From Azospirillum oleiclasticum (GTDB lineage Bacteria > Pseudomonadota > Alphaproteobacteria > Azospirillales > Azospirillaceae): a stretch of 64,000 nucleotides of DNA. A model generated the notes under the pieces. That model worked only from the letters and a program-made list of their open reading frames with translations, was not told where the DNA came from and ran no database searches. Position numbers and translations under genes: made by a program. This document shows positions 42,881 through 51,166 of the stretch, one piece after another. Where the stretch lies: positions 434,001-498,000 of the forward strand of contig NZ_JABFFR010000003.1 in assembly GCF_013423485.1 (NCBI RefSeq), written 5' to 3'. How positions within the stretch are numbered: position 1 is the first letter of the stretch; each line of letters begins with the position of its first letter.

Positions 42881-45208
42881 CTATTCCGCCGCGGCGGCCG
42901 TCCGGTGCGCCTGGATCAGCGACCACACCGCCTGCGGGGTGGCCGGCATGTCCACATGGCGGATGCCGTAGACCGACAGCGCGTCCACCAGCGCGTTGAT
43001 GACCGCGGGCGGCGAGCCGATGGCCCCGGCCTCCCCCGCGCCCTTCATGCCCAGCGCGTTGGTGGTGCTCGGCACGCAGTTCAGCTTGATGGCGATGGGC
43101 GGGATGTCCACCGCGCGGGGGAGCTGGTAGTCCATGAAAGAGCCGGTGAGGAGCTGGCCCGACTCCGGGTCGAACACCACCCGCTCCTGCAACGCCTGCC
43201 CGATCCCCTGAGCGACGCCGCCATGGATCTGGCCCTGCACCAGCAGCGGGTTGATGACCATGCCGAAATCATCCACCACGGTGTAGGACACGACCTCCAC
43301 CTCGCCCGTATCCGGGTCCACCTCGACCTCGCAGAAGTGCGTGCCGTTGGGGTAGGTGTTGGACGGCGGCGTCCACTGCGCCATCTCCGAAAAGGCCGGC
43401 GCGCCCGGTGCTGCCGTGGCCGCCTTGGCGGCGACCTCCTTCCAGCTCACGGCGCGGTCGGTGCCGACCACGGTGAAGGCGCCGTCCTTGAACTCCACGT
43501 CCACCGGTGCCGCCTCCAGCAGGTCGGCGGCGACGGCGCTGGCCTTCGCCACCACCTTGCCGGCACTCTCCGCCAGTGCCGCCCCGCCCACCGGAACCGA
43601 GCGCGAACCGCCGGTGCCGCTGCCGAAGGACACGCGGTCGGTGTCGCCCTGCACCACCTCGATGTCCTCGGGCGGCACGCCCAGCCGGTCGGCCAGGATC
43701 TGCTTGTAGGCGGTCTCGTGCCCCTGCCCGTTGGTCTGGGTGCCGATGAACAGCACGACGCGGCCGTCGCCCGCCACCTCCACCGTCGCCTGCTCCGGCC
43801 CGCCGCCCGAGCACGCCTCGATGTAGGTGGAGATGCCCGCCCCGCGAAGCTTGCCGCGCCGCGCCGCGTCGGACTTGCGGGCGGCGAGCCCGGCGTGGTC
43901 GCCCATCGCCAGCGCGTCGTCCAGGTTCTTCGCGAAATCACCGCTGTCGTACACCTGCCCGAGCGGGGTGCTGTAGGGCATGGCCGTCGCCGGGACGAAG
44001 TTGCGGCGACGGATCTCCACCGGGTCGATGCCCACCTCGCGCGCGGCGTGATCGACCAGCCGCTCCAGCAGATAGGCCGCCTCCGGCCGGCCGGCGCCGC
44101 GGTAGGCATCGACCGGCTGGGTGTTGGTGAACACGCCCTGCACGCGCGCGTACAGCACGGGCGTACGGTAGGACCCAACCAGCATCGGCGCCATCAGGTC
44201 GGTCGGCACGAAGGGGCCGTAGTTGGACAGGTACGCCCCCATGTTGGCGATGGTATCCACCCGGATCGCCAGGAAATGACCCTCGGCGTCCAGCGCGATC
44301 CGCGCCTTGGTCACGTGGTCGCGGCCGTGATCGTCGCTGAGGAAGCCCTCCGTCCGCTCCGACGTCCACTTGACCGGCCGCCCCAGCTCCCGCGCGGCAA
44401 AGAGCGCCGCCACATATTCCGGGTAGTTGAAGATCTTCATGCCGAAGCCGCCGCCGACGTCGGTGGTCAGGAAGCGGAACCGCTCCTCCGGCAGCTTGAA
44501 GATGCTGGAGAACTGCTTGCGCAGCCCGTGCACGCCCTGGCTGGACACGTACAGCACCAGCCGCCCCGTGCCCTCCTCCACCGCGGCGAGGCAGGCGCGC
44601 CCCTCCATCGGGTTGGCGACGACGCGGTTGTTGATCAGGTCCAGCTCGACCACGCGGGCGGCGGCGGCGAAGGCCGCCTCCACCCCCGCCTCGTCGCCCA
44701 TGCCCCAGTCGAAGCAGCGGTTGTCCGGCGTCTCGTCCCACACCAGCGGCCGGCCGGGCTCCATCGCCTCGCCCGTGCCGCTGACCGACGGGCGTTCGGC
44801 GTACTCCACCGCGACCAACTCCATGGCGTCGCGCGCCTGGTCGACCGTTTCCGCGATCACCACAGCGACGGGATCGCCCACATGCCGCACCCGGCCACGC
44901 GCCAGCGCCGGCCGCTTGGGGTTGGCGCAGCGGCTGCGGTCGCGGTTGCGCACGGGGGCTTGGCATTCGATGGGGCCGATGCCGGCCGCATCCAGATCGG
45001 CCGCCGTGTAGACCGCCAGCACGCCGGGTGCGGCCAGGGCCGCCGCGCTGTCGATCCCCGTCACGTCCGCGTGCGCGTAGGGCGAGCGGACAAAGGCCGC
45101 GTACGCCTGCCCCGGCAGCGACACATCGTCGGTGTAACGCCCGCCGCCCGTCAGCAGCCTCGCGTCCTCGGTGCGCGGAACGGGCTGGCCGATGCCGAAC
45201 TTCGTCAT
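42881..45208 (-). CDS. Molybdopterin-binding large subunit, CoxL form II-like (xanthine dehydrogenase family)
   Basis: Molybdo-hydroxylase of 775 aa. The active-site loop reads AYRGAGRPEA near residue 385; true CO dehydrogenase (form I) has AYRCSFR, so this belongs to the form II or putative group whose substrate is unknown. The catalytic glutamate lies in the C-terminal KGAGEAGAIGSPPAV. Other motifs include TTDVGGGFGMK near residue 265 and GTQTNGQGHETAYKQI near residue 490. Medium (FAD) and small (FeS) subunit genes are absent on either side, so its partners must be encoded elsewhere. The start at 45208 gives MTKFGIGQPV, as in the family. Confidence 0.9.
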   Translation of the reverse strand: MTKFGIGQPVPRTEDARLLTGGGRYTDDVSLPGQAYAAFVRSPYAHADVTGIDSAAALAAPGVLAVYTAADLDAAGIGPIECQAPVRNRDRSRCANPKRPALARGRVRHVGDPVAVVIAETVDQARDAMELVAVEYAERPSVSGTGEAMEPGRPLVWDETPDNRCFDWGMGDEAGVEAAFAAAARVVELDLINNRVVANPMEGRACLAAVEEGTGRLVLYVSSQGVHGLRKQFSSIFKLPEERFRFLTTDVGGGFGMKIFNYPEYVAALFAARELGRPVKWTSERTEGFLSDDHGRDHVTKARIALDAEGHFLAIRVDTIANMGAYLSNYGPFVPTDLMAPMLVGSYRTPVLYARVQGVFTNTQPVDAYRGAGRPEAAYLLERLVDHAAREVGIDPVEIRRRNFVPATAMPYSTPLGQVYDSGDFAKNLDDALAMGDHAGLAARKSDAARRGKLRGAGISTYIEACSGGGPEQATVEVAGDGRVVLFIGTQTNGQGHETAYKQILADRLGVPPEDIEVVQGDTDRVSFGSGTGGSRSVPVGGAALAESAGKVVAKASAVAADLLEAAPVDVEFKDGAFTVVGTDRAVSWKEVAAKAATAAPGAPAFSEMAQWTPPSNTYPNGTHFCEVEVDPDTGEVEVVSYTVVDDFGMVINPLLVQGQIHGGVAQGIGQALQERVVFDPESGQLLTGSFMDYQLPRAVDIPPIAIKLNCVPSTTNALGMKGAGEAGAIGSPPAVINALVDALSVYGIRHVDMPATPQAVWSLIQAHRTAAAAE

Positions 45209-45327
45209 GCCGTGATCGCCTTCTCTCGTAACCCTTGCCGCCGAAGATAGGCCAGATGATGCGGCGCGCAAAGGCCGCGGGCACGCGCGCGCTGGCAATG
45301 CAGCCCCGCCCGCCCCATAATCGGCGC

Positions 45328-46032
45328 ATGTGCGGACGCGTCCTCCTCGCCACGCCGGTGGCCGAACTGCAACGGCTCTTCGGGTTTCCGGAGCTGCCGA
45401 ACCTGTCGCCCCGCTACAACATCGCGCCGACCCAGGACATCGCCACCGTCCGCGCCGACGAGACCGGCCGGCATCTGGCGCTGCTGCGCTGGGGCCTCGT
45501 GCCGCACTGGGCGGACGACCCGTCGATCGGCAACCGGATGATCAACGCGCGCGGCGAGACGGTGGCGGAGAAGCCCGCATTCCGCAACGCGCTGAAGCAC
45601 CGCCGCGCGCTCATCCTCATCGACGGCTTCTACGAGTGGCAGGCCGCGGCCGACGGCGGCAAGCGCAAGCAGCCCTACGTGATCCGCCGGCGGGACCGCC
45701 GCCCGATGGCGCTCGCCGCGCTGTGGGAGCGGTGGAAGGGCCCCAAGGGTGGCCCGCCGCTGGAAACGCCGTTGGAGACGGTGACCATCGTCACCACCAC
45801 GGCCAACGCCACGCTGTTCCCCCTGCACGACCGCATGCCGGTGATCGTCGACGAGGCCGACTGGGACGCCTGGCTCAACCCGGAAACGCCCGCCTCCGTC
45901 GCGGAAACCCTGATCCGCCCGGCGCCCGACGATCGGCTCGACGCGGTGCCGGTCGGCCCGCGCGTCGGCAACGTCCGCAACGACGACGAAGCCTGCATCG
46001 CTCCGCTCCATGAGCAGCCGACGTTGTTCTGA
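45328..46032 (+). CDS. Abasic site processing protein (YedK/HMCES, SRAP domain)
   Basis: Forms a thiazolidine cross-link with abasic sites in single-stranded DNA and protects them. The protein has 234 aa. The essential Cys2 is in the N-terminal MCGR, which also fixes the start codon at 45328; Asn73 (MINAR), Glu103 (GFYEWQ) and His167 (PLHDRMPVI) complete the active site. It is divergent from the CoxL-like gene. Its 3' end overlaps the secreted nuclease gene by 23 bp. Confidence 0.93.
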   Translation: MCGRVLLATPVAELQRLFGFPELPNLSPRYNIAPTQDIATVRADETGRHLALLRWGLVPHWADDPSIGNRMINARGETVAEKPAFRNALKHRRALILIDGFYEWQAAADGGKRKQPYVIRRRDRRPMALAALWERWKGPKGGPPLETPLETVTIVTTTANATLFPLHDRMPVIVDEADWDAWLNPETPASVAETLIRPAPDDRLDAVPVGPRVGNVRNDDEACIAPLHEQPTLF

Positions 46033-46549
46033 GCGGCTTGCCGCTGTCATCACCCTGCTCCTGCTGGCGACGCCCGCCGCCGCCCAGACCGGCAGGTCGC
46101 CCGCCTCCCCCTCCGTCCCCAACCAGCGCGTCACCGGCACCGGCATCGCGGTGGAGGGCGATCTGTTGACGGTCAACGGCCGGCCGGTGCGGCTGATGGG
46201 CATCGACGCGCCCGATCCCGGCCAGACCTGCCTGACCCGCGGCGGGCGGTCCTATGACTGTTTCGCCAGTTCCACCGCCGTCCTGCGGGGCCTGATCCAG
46301 GGTGGCGAGGTGGAGTGCACCGTGGCCGACCGTGACCGCAACGGGCAGGAGATGGGCGAATGCCGCGTGAGCGGGGTGGATCTCGGCCGGGCGATGGTCC
46401 TGCGCGGCTGGGCCTTCGCCTACCGCAGCCTGTCGCCGGCCTATCAGGAGGCGGAAGCCTACGCCGTCAGCCGGCGGCTCGGCCTGTGGGCGGGCAAGGT
46501 GGAAAAACCCTGGCAGTGGCGGTCGCGAAAGTTGCTGGAGGCCCGCTGA
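46010..46549 (+). CDS. Exported thermonuclease-like protein (SNase fold)
   Basis: Protein of 179 aa with a signal peptide (residues 1-25, TPAAAQ). The SNase-like segment RPVRLMGIDAPDPGQ near residue 58 carries the first catalytic arginine and the calcium-binding aspartate. The later LGRAMVLRGWAFAY is the usual helix after the active site. The region between is short and the second arginine is not certain, so activity is open. Two cysteines (QTC and YDC) and a third (GEC) could form a disulfide. The ATG start lies inside the YedK gene. Confidence 0.85.
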   Translation: MSSRRCSERLAAVITLLLLATPAAAQTGRSPASPSVPNQRVTGTGIAVEGDLLTVNGRPVRLMGIDAPDPGQTCLTRGGRSYDCFASSTAVLRGLIQGGEVECTVADRDRNGQEMGECRVSGVDLGRAMVLRGWAFAYRSLSPAYQEAEAYAVSRRLGLWAGKVEKPWQWRSRKLLEAR

Positions 46550-46710
46550 CACCACCCACCTTCGCCTGAACCAACGGGAGAGGCGGTTAAGGCTTTTGAA
46601 CGGTTCGACATCCGACCGCGCCGTGATACGTTAGCGTCTGATCAATCTTGTCCCTGTCCGGGGTGTGCCGTTCCGCACTCTCCGGCCGGCCCGGCGCGAG
46701 AATCGAGGAC

Positions 46711-47496
46711 ATGCGGGTCTACGCTCGGAATCTGTATGAACACGTGCCGTTCCTGCGCCGCTACGCGCGGGCCCTGACCGGTGCGACGGAGCGCGGCGAC
46801 GATCTCGTCACCCGCGGCGTCGAGGTCGCGGTCATGGCGCCGCAGCGCTTCGGCCTGCCCGACGGCACGCGTGTTCCGCTCTACGCCCTGCTCAACCTGC
46901 TGTTCGACGAGGACAACGATGGGGAGGGGCGCCCCGTCGCCTCCCCCCACCCCATCGAACGCGCGCTCGCCACCCTGCCGGAGGGCGAACGGCGGGTCTA
47001 TCTGCTGGTCGCCCTGGAAGGGCTGGCGCTGGCCGAAGCGGCGGCGGTCATGCACGTCACCCCGGCGGAGGCCAACCAACGCCTCACCCACGCCCGCGAC
47101 ACGGTGCGCGCCGCACTGACCCAGCGGGTGCTGGTGGTGGAGGACAACCCGATCCTCGCCATGGAGATCGAGTCGCTGGTGGCCGACATGGGGCACGTCG
47201 TCTGCGGCACCGCCGCCAACGAGCGGGAGGCGATGGAGATCATGGAATCCGCCCGCCCCACCCTGGCTCTTCTCGACATCAAGCTCGCCGACGGCGACAG
47301 CGGCGTCGAGATCGCCCGCCAGATCCGCCGCAACCGCTCGCTGCGCACCATCTTCGTCACCGGCTTCGACGACGTGCTGGAGGAGCAGGACGCCCGCCAC
47401 CTCGGCCAGGTCGTCCGCAAACCCTTCACCAAGGACGCCATCTCCGCCGCCATCACCCGCGCCGTGTTCATGCCGACCCCGGTGGCCTTCGCGTAG
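46711..47496 (+). CDS. PhyR-like response regulator (sigma-like domain plus receiver)
   Basis: A 261-aa protein with an N-terminal ECF-sigma-like domain (LYEHVPFLRRYARALTG at residues 9-25, sigma-4-like helices from about 80 to 140) and a C-terminal receiver beginning QRVLVVEDNPILAMEIE, with the phospho-acceptor aspartate in LALLDIKLADGDSG and lysine in VRKPFTK. This is the layout of PhyR, which, when phosphorylated, binds the anti-sigma factor NepR and frees EcfG for the general stress response. nepR, ecfG and a HWE kinase, usually next to phyR, are absent here, so it may be a second copy or a variant. The ATG at 46711 gives the usual length; an in-frame TTG at 46648 does not. Confidence 0.85.
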   Translation: MRVYARNLYEHVPFLRRYARALTGATERGDDLVTRGVEVAVMAPQRFGLPDGTRVPLYALLNLLFDEDNDGEGRPVASPHPIERALATLPEGERRVYLLVALEGLALAEAAAVMHVTPAEANQRLTHARDTVRAALTQRVLVVEDNPILAMEIESLVADMGHVVCGTAANEREAMEIMESARPTLALLDIKLADGDSGVEIARQIRRNRSLRTIFVTGFDDVLEEQDARHLGQVVRKPFTKDAISAAITRAVFMPTPVAFA

Positions 47497-47550
47497 GGTC
47501 GGGGCGACGCCGGCTCCGCCTTCCACGCGGTCCGGCGTCCTTGCCCCGCA

Positions 47551-48021
47551 TCATGCGGGAGCGAGCGACCGCTTCCGCCACGTGCCGCCGTACCGCCTCA
47601 TCCACGACCGTTCGTTCTGATGGAACATCGCGCGGTGTGTCGTCAGGCAGATGAGGGTGACTTCGCAGGTCCGGGCATCGAGCCGATACGCCAGAAGCGG
47701 CTCGGTCCCTTTCAAGTCCATGTGGAAATGGTGGATCCCCTCCGAGACATAGGGCGCGTGGATGATCGTCGTCCCGGTCGGGTCGTAGCCGGACGCCTTG
47801 TCCCCCGTCGTTAGGCGACCATGGCCCCCCGATCGCTTCCAGGTGATGAACGCCGCGATTCTCATGGCAAGCGCCAGCGGGTCATACTCCTGCTGGAACG
47901 TTAGGAGCGACGACGCAAACACCCCGTCCGCGGTCCAGATCGTGTATGCGTTGCAGCGTGCATCGGGATCTCCGGTGCCCGATGCCACCGGCCGCTGCTC
48001 TAAGCGTCGCGCTCGGGACAC
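47551..48021 (-). CDS. Hypothetical protein, 156 aa, possible toxin-like partner
   Basis: I do not recognise this protein with certainty. It begins at a GTG that overlaps the end of the preceding minus-strand gene by 22 bp, so the two are coupled. The middle and C-terminal parts show beta-strand and helix patterns (IIHAPYVSEGIHHFHMDL, then LLAYRLDARTCEVTLICL, then TTHRAMF), loosely like RelE/YafO-type endoribonucleases in which a basic C-terminal region follows. The resemblance is weak and no catalytic set can be named. Codon use is less GC-biased than in neighbouring genes, which hints at a transferred origin. Confidence 0.6.
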   Translation of the reverse strand: MSRARRLEQRPVASGTGDPDARCNAYTIWTADGVFASSLLTFQQEYDPLALAMRIAAFITWKRSGGHGRLTTGDKASGYDPTGTTIIHAPYVSEGIHHFHMDLKGTEPLLAYRLDARTCEVTLICLTTHRAMFHQNERSWMRRYGGTWRKRSLAPA

Positions 48022-48290
48022 GTCTTCGCCAGCCCAAGGATGTAGGCGACCAGATCGTCCCCGGACAGGTCCGGAACCGGTGTGCGCGGCCCGGTCGCGC
48101 CCGCAAGGATCGCGTCCCGCCGCGGGGCACCGGCGACCGATGGCGCTGCCCCCGCCCGCGGCATCACCCCGCCCTGCCCGCTGCGGGCGTGGCTGGCCCG
48201 TGCCGGCGGGCGCCGCGTCCGCTTGGTGCGCGGTCCATCACCGGTCTGCTTCGAACCATGGTCTTGCGGCTGCTTCATGTCCCCCAGCAT
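48000..48290 (-). CDS. Hypothetical basic protein, 96 aa, upstream partner of the 156-aa gene
   Basis: Short protein with a disordered, strongly basic N-terminal half (Arg, Lys, Gln, Gly rich) and a small helical C-terminus, DLSGDDLVAYILGLAKTC. The TAG stop lies inside the next gene. Two start codons are possible (48290 and 48278); neither has a strong ribosome site. The arrangement of a small gene overlapping a larger one recalls toxin-antitoxin pairs, but no DNA-binding fold is evident, so this is only a possibility. Confidence 0.45.
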   Translation of the reverse strand: MLGDMKQPQDHGSKQTGDGPRTKRTRRPPARASHARSGQGGVMPRAGAAPSVAGAPRRDAILAGATGPRTPVPDLSGDDLVAYILGLAKTCPERDA

Positions 48291-48648
48291 AGCAGAGCCC
48301 CGCCTTGCGGGCATGGTGAATCATCAGGACCGCCCATCGCCGGATGCCAGAGTTGCCGGATTGTTCCTTATATGATATGAAAATATTCCTTTATCCGGTC
48401 GCCAAGGAAGCCATCGTGTTCCACCCGCCAGCCCCGCCCGCAACCACCGAACCCCGTGCAACACACCTGTCGCACGGCCGGGTCCGGGTGGCGAGGCGCA
48501 AGCTGTTGAACCTGTTGGAAAATCTTCCCTTTCCGACCGTGCGACACACGATGCCGTGCATCGAAAAGTGTCGCACGATGTCGCACGGCCACGCCGCCCT
48601 CGCCCGGCAATCGTTGACCCCGCCAACGGCGCGTTGTAGTTATACTAC
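48291..48648. promoter_or_regulatory. Gene-free region with clustered TGTCGCACGG motifs
   Basis: This 358-bp stretch has no convincing gene. It contains an AT-rich patch (48366-48392) near the minus-strand gene pair. The 10-bp motif TGTCGCACGG occurs at 48468-48477 and 48579-48588, one mismatch away at 48569-48578, and inverted at 48537-48546 (exact) and 48454-48463 (one mismatch). Copies at 48569 and 48579 are head-to-tail with a 10-bp period, one helical turn. The pair at 48454 and 48468 forms a palindrome with a 4-nt centre. The pattern suggests cooperative binding of a regulator. Confidence 0.6.
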
Positions 48649-48649
48649 A
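48614..48649 (+). promoter_or_regulatory. hexR-eda-kdgK promoter with HexR-type operator
   Basis: TGTAGT-TAT-ACTACA at 48635-48649 is a perfect palindrome of the form bound by HexR regulators of the Entner-Doudoroff genes (TGTAnT half-sites). A TTGACC box (48614-48619) lies 17 bp before TAGTTA (48637-48642), a possible -10 that sits inside the palindrome. With that spacing transcription would start at or next to the ATG at 48649, so the message may be leaderless and repression would be by direct occlusion. Confidence 0.7.
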
Positions 48650-49554
48650 TGACCGATCTGATGGACGGTGCGCCGCGGGTGGCTGGTCCCCTGCTGGCGC
48701 GCATGGATTCCCTGCGCGGGCAGCTTCGCGCCTCCGAATGCAAGGTGGCGGACGTGGTGGCCCGCGATCCTGGTGCCGTGATCGCCGGGCGCATGGCCGA
48801 TCTGGCCCGCATGGCCGGGGTCAGCGAGCCGTCGGTGCTGCGCTTCTGCCGCGCCATCGGGTTCGAGAGCTTCAACGCCTTCAAGATCCGGCTGGCGCAG
48901 GATGTGGCGGTGCGCGACGGCGGCGGGGTGTCGCTGTCGCAGATCGAGCTGTCGCGCGACGACACCGCCGGTTCCGCGGTGTCCAAGGTGTTCGCCGCCG
49001 CCATCGACTGTCTGGTCCGCGTGCACGACGCGCTCGACACGGTGGCGGTGGAGCGGGCCTCGCTCGCCATCGCCCGCTCCCGCCGGGTGGAGATCTGGGG
49101 CTATGGCGCGTCGGGCGTGGTGGCGGAGGATGCGGCCCACAAGCTGTTCCGCCTCGTCCCCGGTGCGGTCGCCCGGCGCGACCCGCACATGCAGATCATG
49201 GCGGCCAGCGCGCTGGGCGGCGAGGACGCGGTGATCGCCATTTCCCACACCGGCCGCACGCGCGAGCTGGTGGAGGCTGTGGAGCGGGCGCGGCGGACCG
49301 ACGCCACGGTCATCGCCATCACCTCGGCGAACTCCGTGCTGGCCCGCCTCGCCCACATTCCCGTGGCCGTCGATGTCCGCGAGGACACCGACGTCTACAC
49401 CCCCATGGTGTCCCGCCTCGCCCACCTCACCGTGATCGACGCCATCGCCGTGGGCGTGGCCCTGCTGCTGCCGCCGACCACCGCCGGGCGGCTGGGCCAG
49501 ATGAAGGACGCCCTGAAAACCAAACGGGTTCTGGAGACCGAGACCGATGACTGA
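48649..49554 (+). CDS. hexR: HexR-type transcriptional regulator (RpiR family)
   Basis: Repressor of central sugar-acid metabolism, 301 aa. The N-terminal HTH_6 domain covers residues 10-85 with the recognition region MADLARMAGVSEPSVLRFCR. A SIS sugar-phosphate-binding domain covers about 125-265, starting RVEIWGYGASGVVAEDAAHK and including AISHTGRTRELVEAV. HexR proteins sense 2-keto-3-deoxy-6-phosphogluconate, the product of the kinase and substrate of the aldolase encoded just downstream, which fits this operon precisely. The ATG overlaps the operator and has no ribosome site. The stop overlaps eda by 8 bp. Confidence 0.9.
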   Translation: MTDLMDGAPRVAGPLLARMDSLRGQLRASECKVADVVARDPGAVIAGRMADLARMAGVSEPSVLRFCRAIGFESFNAFKIRLAQDVAVRDGGGVSLSQIELSRDDTAGSAVSKVFAAAIDCLVRVHDALDTVAVERASLAIARSRRVEIWGYGASGVVAEDAAHKLFRLVPGAVARRDPHMQIMAASALGGEDAVIAISHTGRTRELVEAVERARRTDATVIAITSANSVLARLAHIPVAVDVREDTDVYTPMVSRLAHLTVIDAIAVGVALLLPPTTAGRLGQMKDALKTKRVLETETDD

Positions 49555-50182
49555 CTCCCGCGCCGTGCTGGCGCTGCTGCGCGAACGCTTCGTCGTCCCC
49601 GTCATCCGCACCGCGAGCCGCGAGACCGCCGCCCGCGCCGTGGAATGGCTGGCGGAGGAAGGGTTCCGCACCTTCGAGATCACCATGTCCGTGCCGGACG
49701 GGGTCGGGCTGCTGCGCGAGCTGTCGCGGCGCGACGACCTGCTGATCGGCGCCGGCACGGTGACCGATCCGGGGGTGGCGCAGGCCTGCATCGAAGCTGG
49801 GGCGAAATTCATCGTCTCCCCGGCCGTGGTGCCGGACGTGGCGACCGCCTGCCGCGCCCACGGGATCCCGGTCATGCTGGGCGCGATGACGCCGACCGAG
49901 GTGCTGGCCGCCGTCGCCGCCGGGGCCGACGTGGTCAAGATCTTCCCGGCCAGCAGCGCCGGCGGTCCGTCCCACGTCAAGGCTCTGCGCGCCGTCTTCC
50001 CCGACGTGCCGCTGATGCCGACCGGCGGCATCGAGCCGCCGATGATCGAAGCCTACCGCGCTGCCGGTGCCATCGCCGTGGGCATGGGCGGCAAGCTGGT
50101 GGACGAGAAGGCCGTTGCGCGCGGCGACCGCGACTCCATCGCCCAGGTCGCCCGCCAGATCCTCGGCACTGCCGCCTGCTGA
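49547..50182 (+). CDS. eda: 2-dehydro-3-deoxy-6-phosphogluconate aldolase
   Basis: Cleaves KDPG into pyruvate and glyceraldehyde-3-phosphate. The protein has 211 aa; Glu44 (FEITMS) and the Schiff-base Lys131 (VVKIFPAS) are present, as is GAGTV (residues 68-72). The gene starts within the last codons of hexR, so the two are translationally coupled. It may also act on 4-hydroxy-2-oxoglutarate, as other Eda enzymes do. Confidence 0.93.
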   Translation: MTDSRAVLALLRERFVVPVIRTASRETAARAVEWLAEEGFRTFEITMSVPDGVGLLRELSRRDDLLIGAGTVTDPGVAQACIEAGAKFIVSPAVVPDVATACRAHGIPVMLGAMTPTEVLAAVAAGADVVKIFPASSAGGPSHVKALRAVFPDVPLMPTGGIEPPMIEAYRAAGAIAVGMGGKLVDEKAVARGDRDSIAQVARQILGTAAC

Positions 50183-50224
50183 CCCGCGAGCACCAACGAC
50201 AACGGAACAGGGAGGGCCGCCGCG

Positions 50225-51148
50225 ATGGCGCTCGATATCGTCTGCATGGGCGAGCCGATGCTGGAGTTCAACCAGGATCCGGCCTCCACCGACCCCGTGC
50301 TCTACCGCAAGGGCCATGGCGGTGACACCGCCAACAGCGCGGTCGCCGCGGCCCGCCAGGGGGCGCGCGTCGGCTATCTGACGGCGCTGGGCACCGACGC
50401 CTTCGGCGACGACTTCATGGCGCTGTGGGAGCGGGAGGGGATCGACACCTCCCGCGTCCTCCGCAACCCCGACGCCCACACCGGCATCTATTTCGTCACC
50501 CACGGGGCCAAGGGGCACGAGTTCAGCTACATGCGGGCGGGTTCCGCCGCCAGCCGCATGAAGCCGGAGCAGGTGCCGGCCGACTATGTCGCATCCGCCA
50601 AGTTCCTGCACATTTCCGGCATCAGCCAGGCGATCAGCGCCGACGCCTGCGACAGCGTCTTCGCCGCCATCGACGCCGCCCGCAAGGCCGGGACCAAGGT
50701 CAGCTACGACACCAACCTGCGGCTGCGGCTGTGGCCGATCGAGCGGGCACGCGCGGTGATGAACGCCACCGCCGCCATGGCCGACGTGCTGCTGCCGAGC
50801 CTGGATGACGCCACAGCCCTGACCGGGCTGGAGGACGCCGACGCCATCGCCGACTTCTACCTGAAGCTGGGCGCGAAGCTGGTCGCGGTGAAGCTGGGGC
50901 CGCAGGGCTCGCTCGTCGCGTCGCCGGACTGGCGGGAGCGGGTGCCGGGGCGCACGGTGAAGGCGGTGGACGCGACCGGGGCCGGGGACACCTTCGCCGG
51001 GTCCTTCCTCGCCGAGCTCGCCCGCGGGGCGGAGCCGCGGGCCGCCGCCCGCTACGCCAACGCCGCCGCCGCCCTGTCCACCCAGGGCTTCGGCGCCGTC
51101 GCCCCGATCCCCCGGCGGGAGGCGGTGGAGGCGTTCCTGGCATCCTGA
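50225..51148 (+). CDS. kdgK: 2-keto-3-deoxygluconate kinase (PfkB family)
   Basis: Sugar kinase of 307 aa that phosphorylates KDG to KDPG. PfkB motifs: GGDTANSAVAAARQG near residue 32, and DATGAGDTFAGSF at 249-261 with catalytic base Asp255. The substrate assignment comes from the operon with hexR and eda and from the KDG-forming uxuA gene at 62.6 kb; sequence alone gives only PfkB-type sugar kinase. It starts 42 bp after eda behind AGGGAGGG. Confidence 0.88.
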   Translation: MALDIVCMGEPMLEFNQDPASTDPVLYRKGHGGDTANSAVAAARQGARVGYLTALGTDAFGDDFMALWEREGIDTSRVLRNPDAHTGIYFVTHGAKGHEFSYMRAGSAASRMKPEQVPADYVASAKFLHISGISQAISADACDSVFAAIDAARKAGTKVSYDTNLRLRLWPIERARAVMNATAAMADVLLPSLDDATALTGLEDADAIADFYLKLGAKLVAVKLGPQGSLVASPDWRERVPGRTVKAVDATGAGDTFAGSFLAELARGAEPRAAARYANAAAALSTQGFGAVAPIPRREAVEAFLAS

Positions 51149-51166
51149 AGCGTGGCTGGAATGCCT

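Noticed and set aside
42881..45208. True aerobic CO dehydrogenase (form I)
   Set aside because: The active-site loop is AYRGAGR, not AYRCSFR, and coxM and coxS are missing.
46550..46710. EcfG-type promoter (GGAAC...CGTT) before the PhyR-like gene
   Set aside because: A CGTT box exists but no GGAAC at the right spacing was found.
48454..48588. CRISPR array or plasmid-type origin iterons
   Set aside because: Copies are only 10 bp, in both orientations and unevenly spaced; no cas, rep or par genes are nearby.
48324..48652. Short frames of about 100 codons in the region upstream of hexR
   Set aside because: Both strands give unrelated Cys/Arg-rich sequences, and the frames run through the repeated 10-bp motifs. 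Regulatory DNA is the simpler reading.
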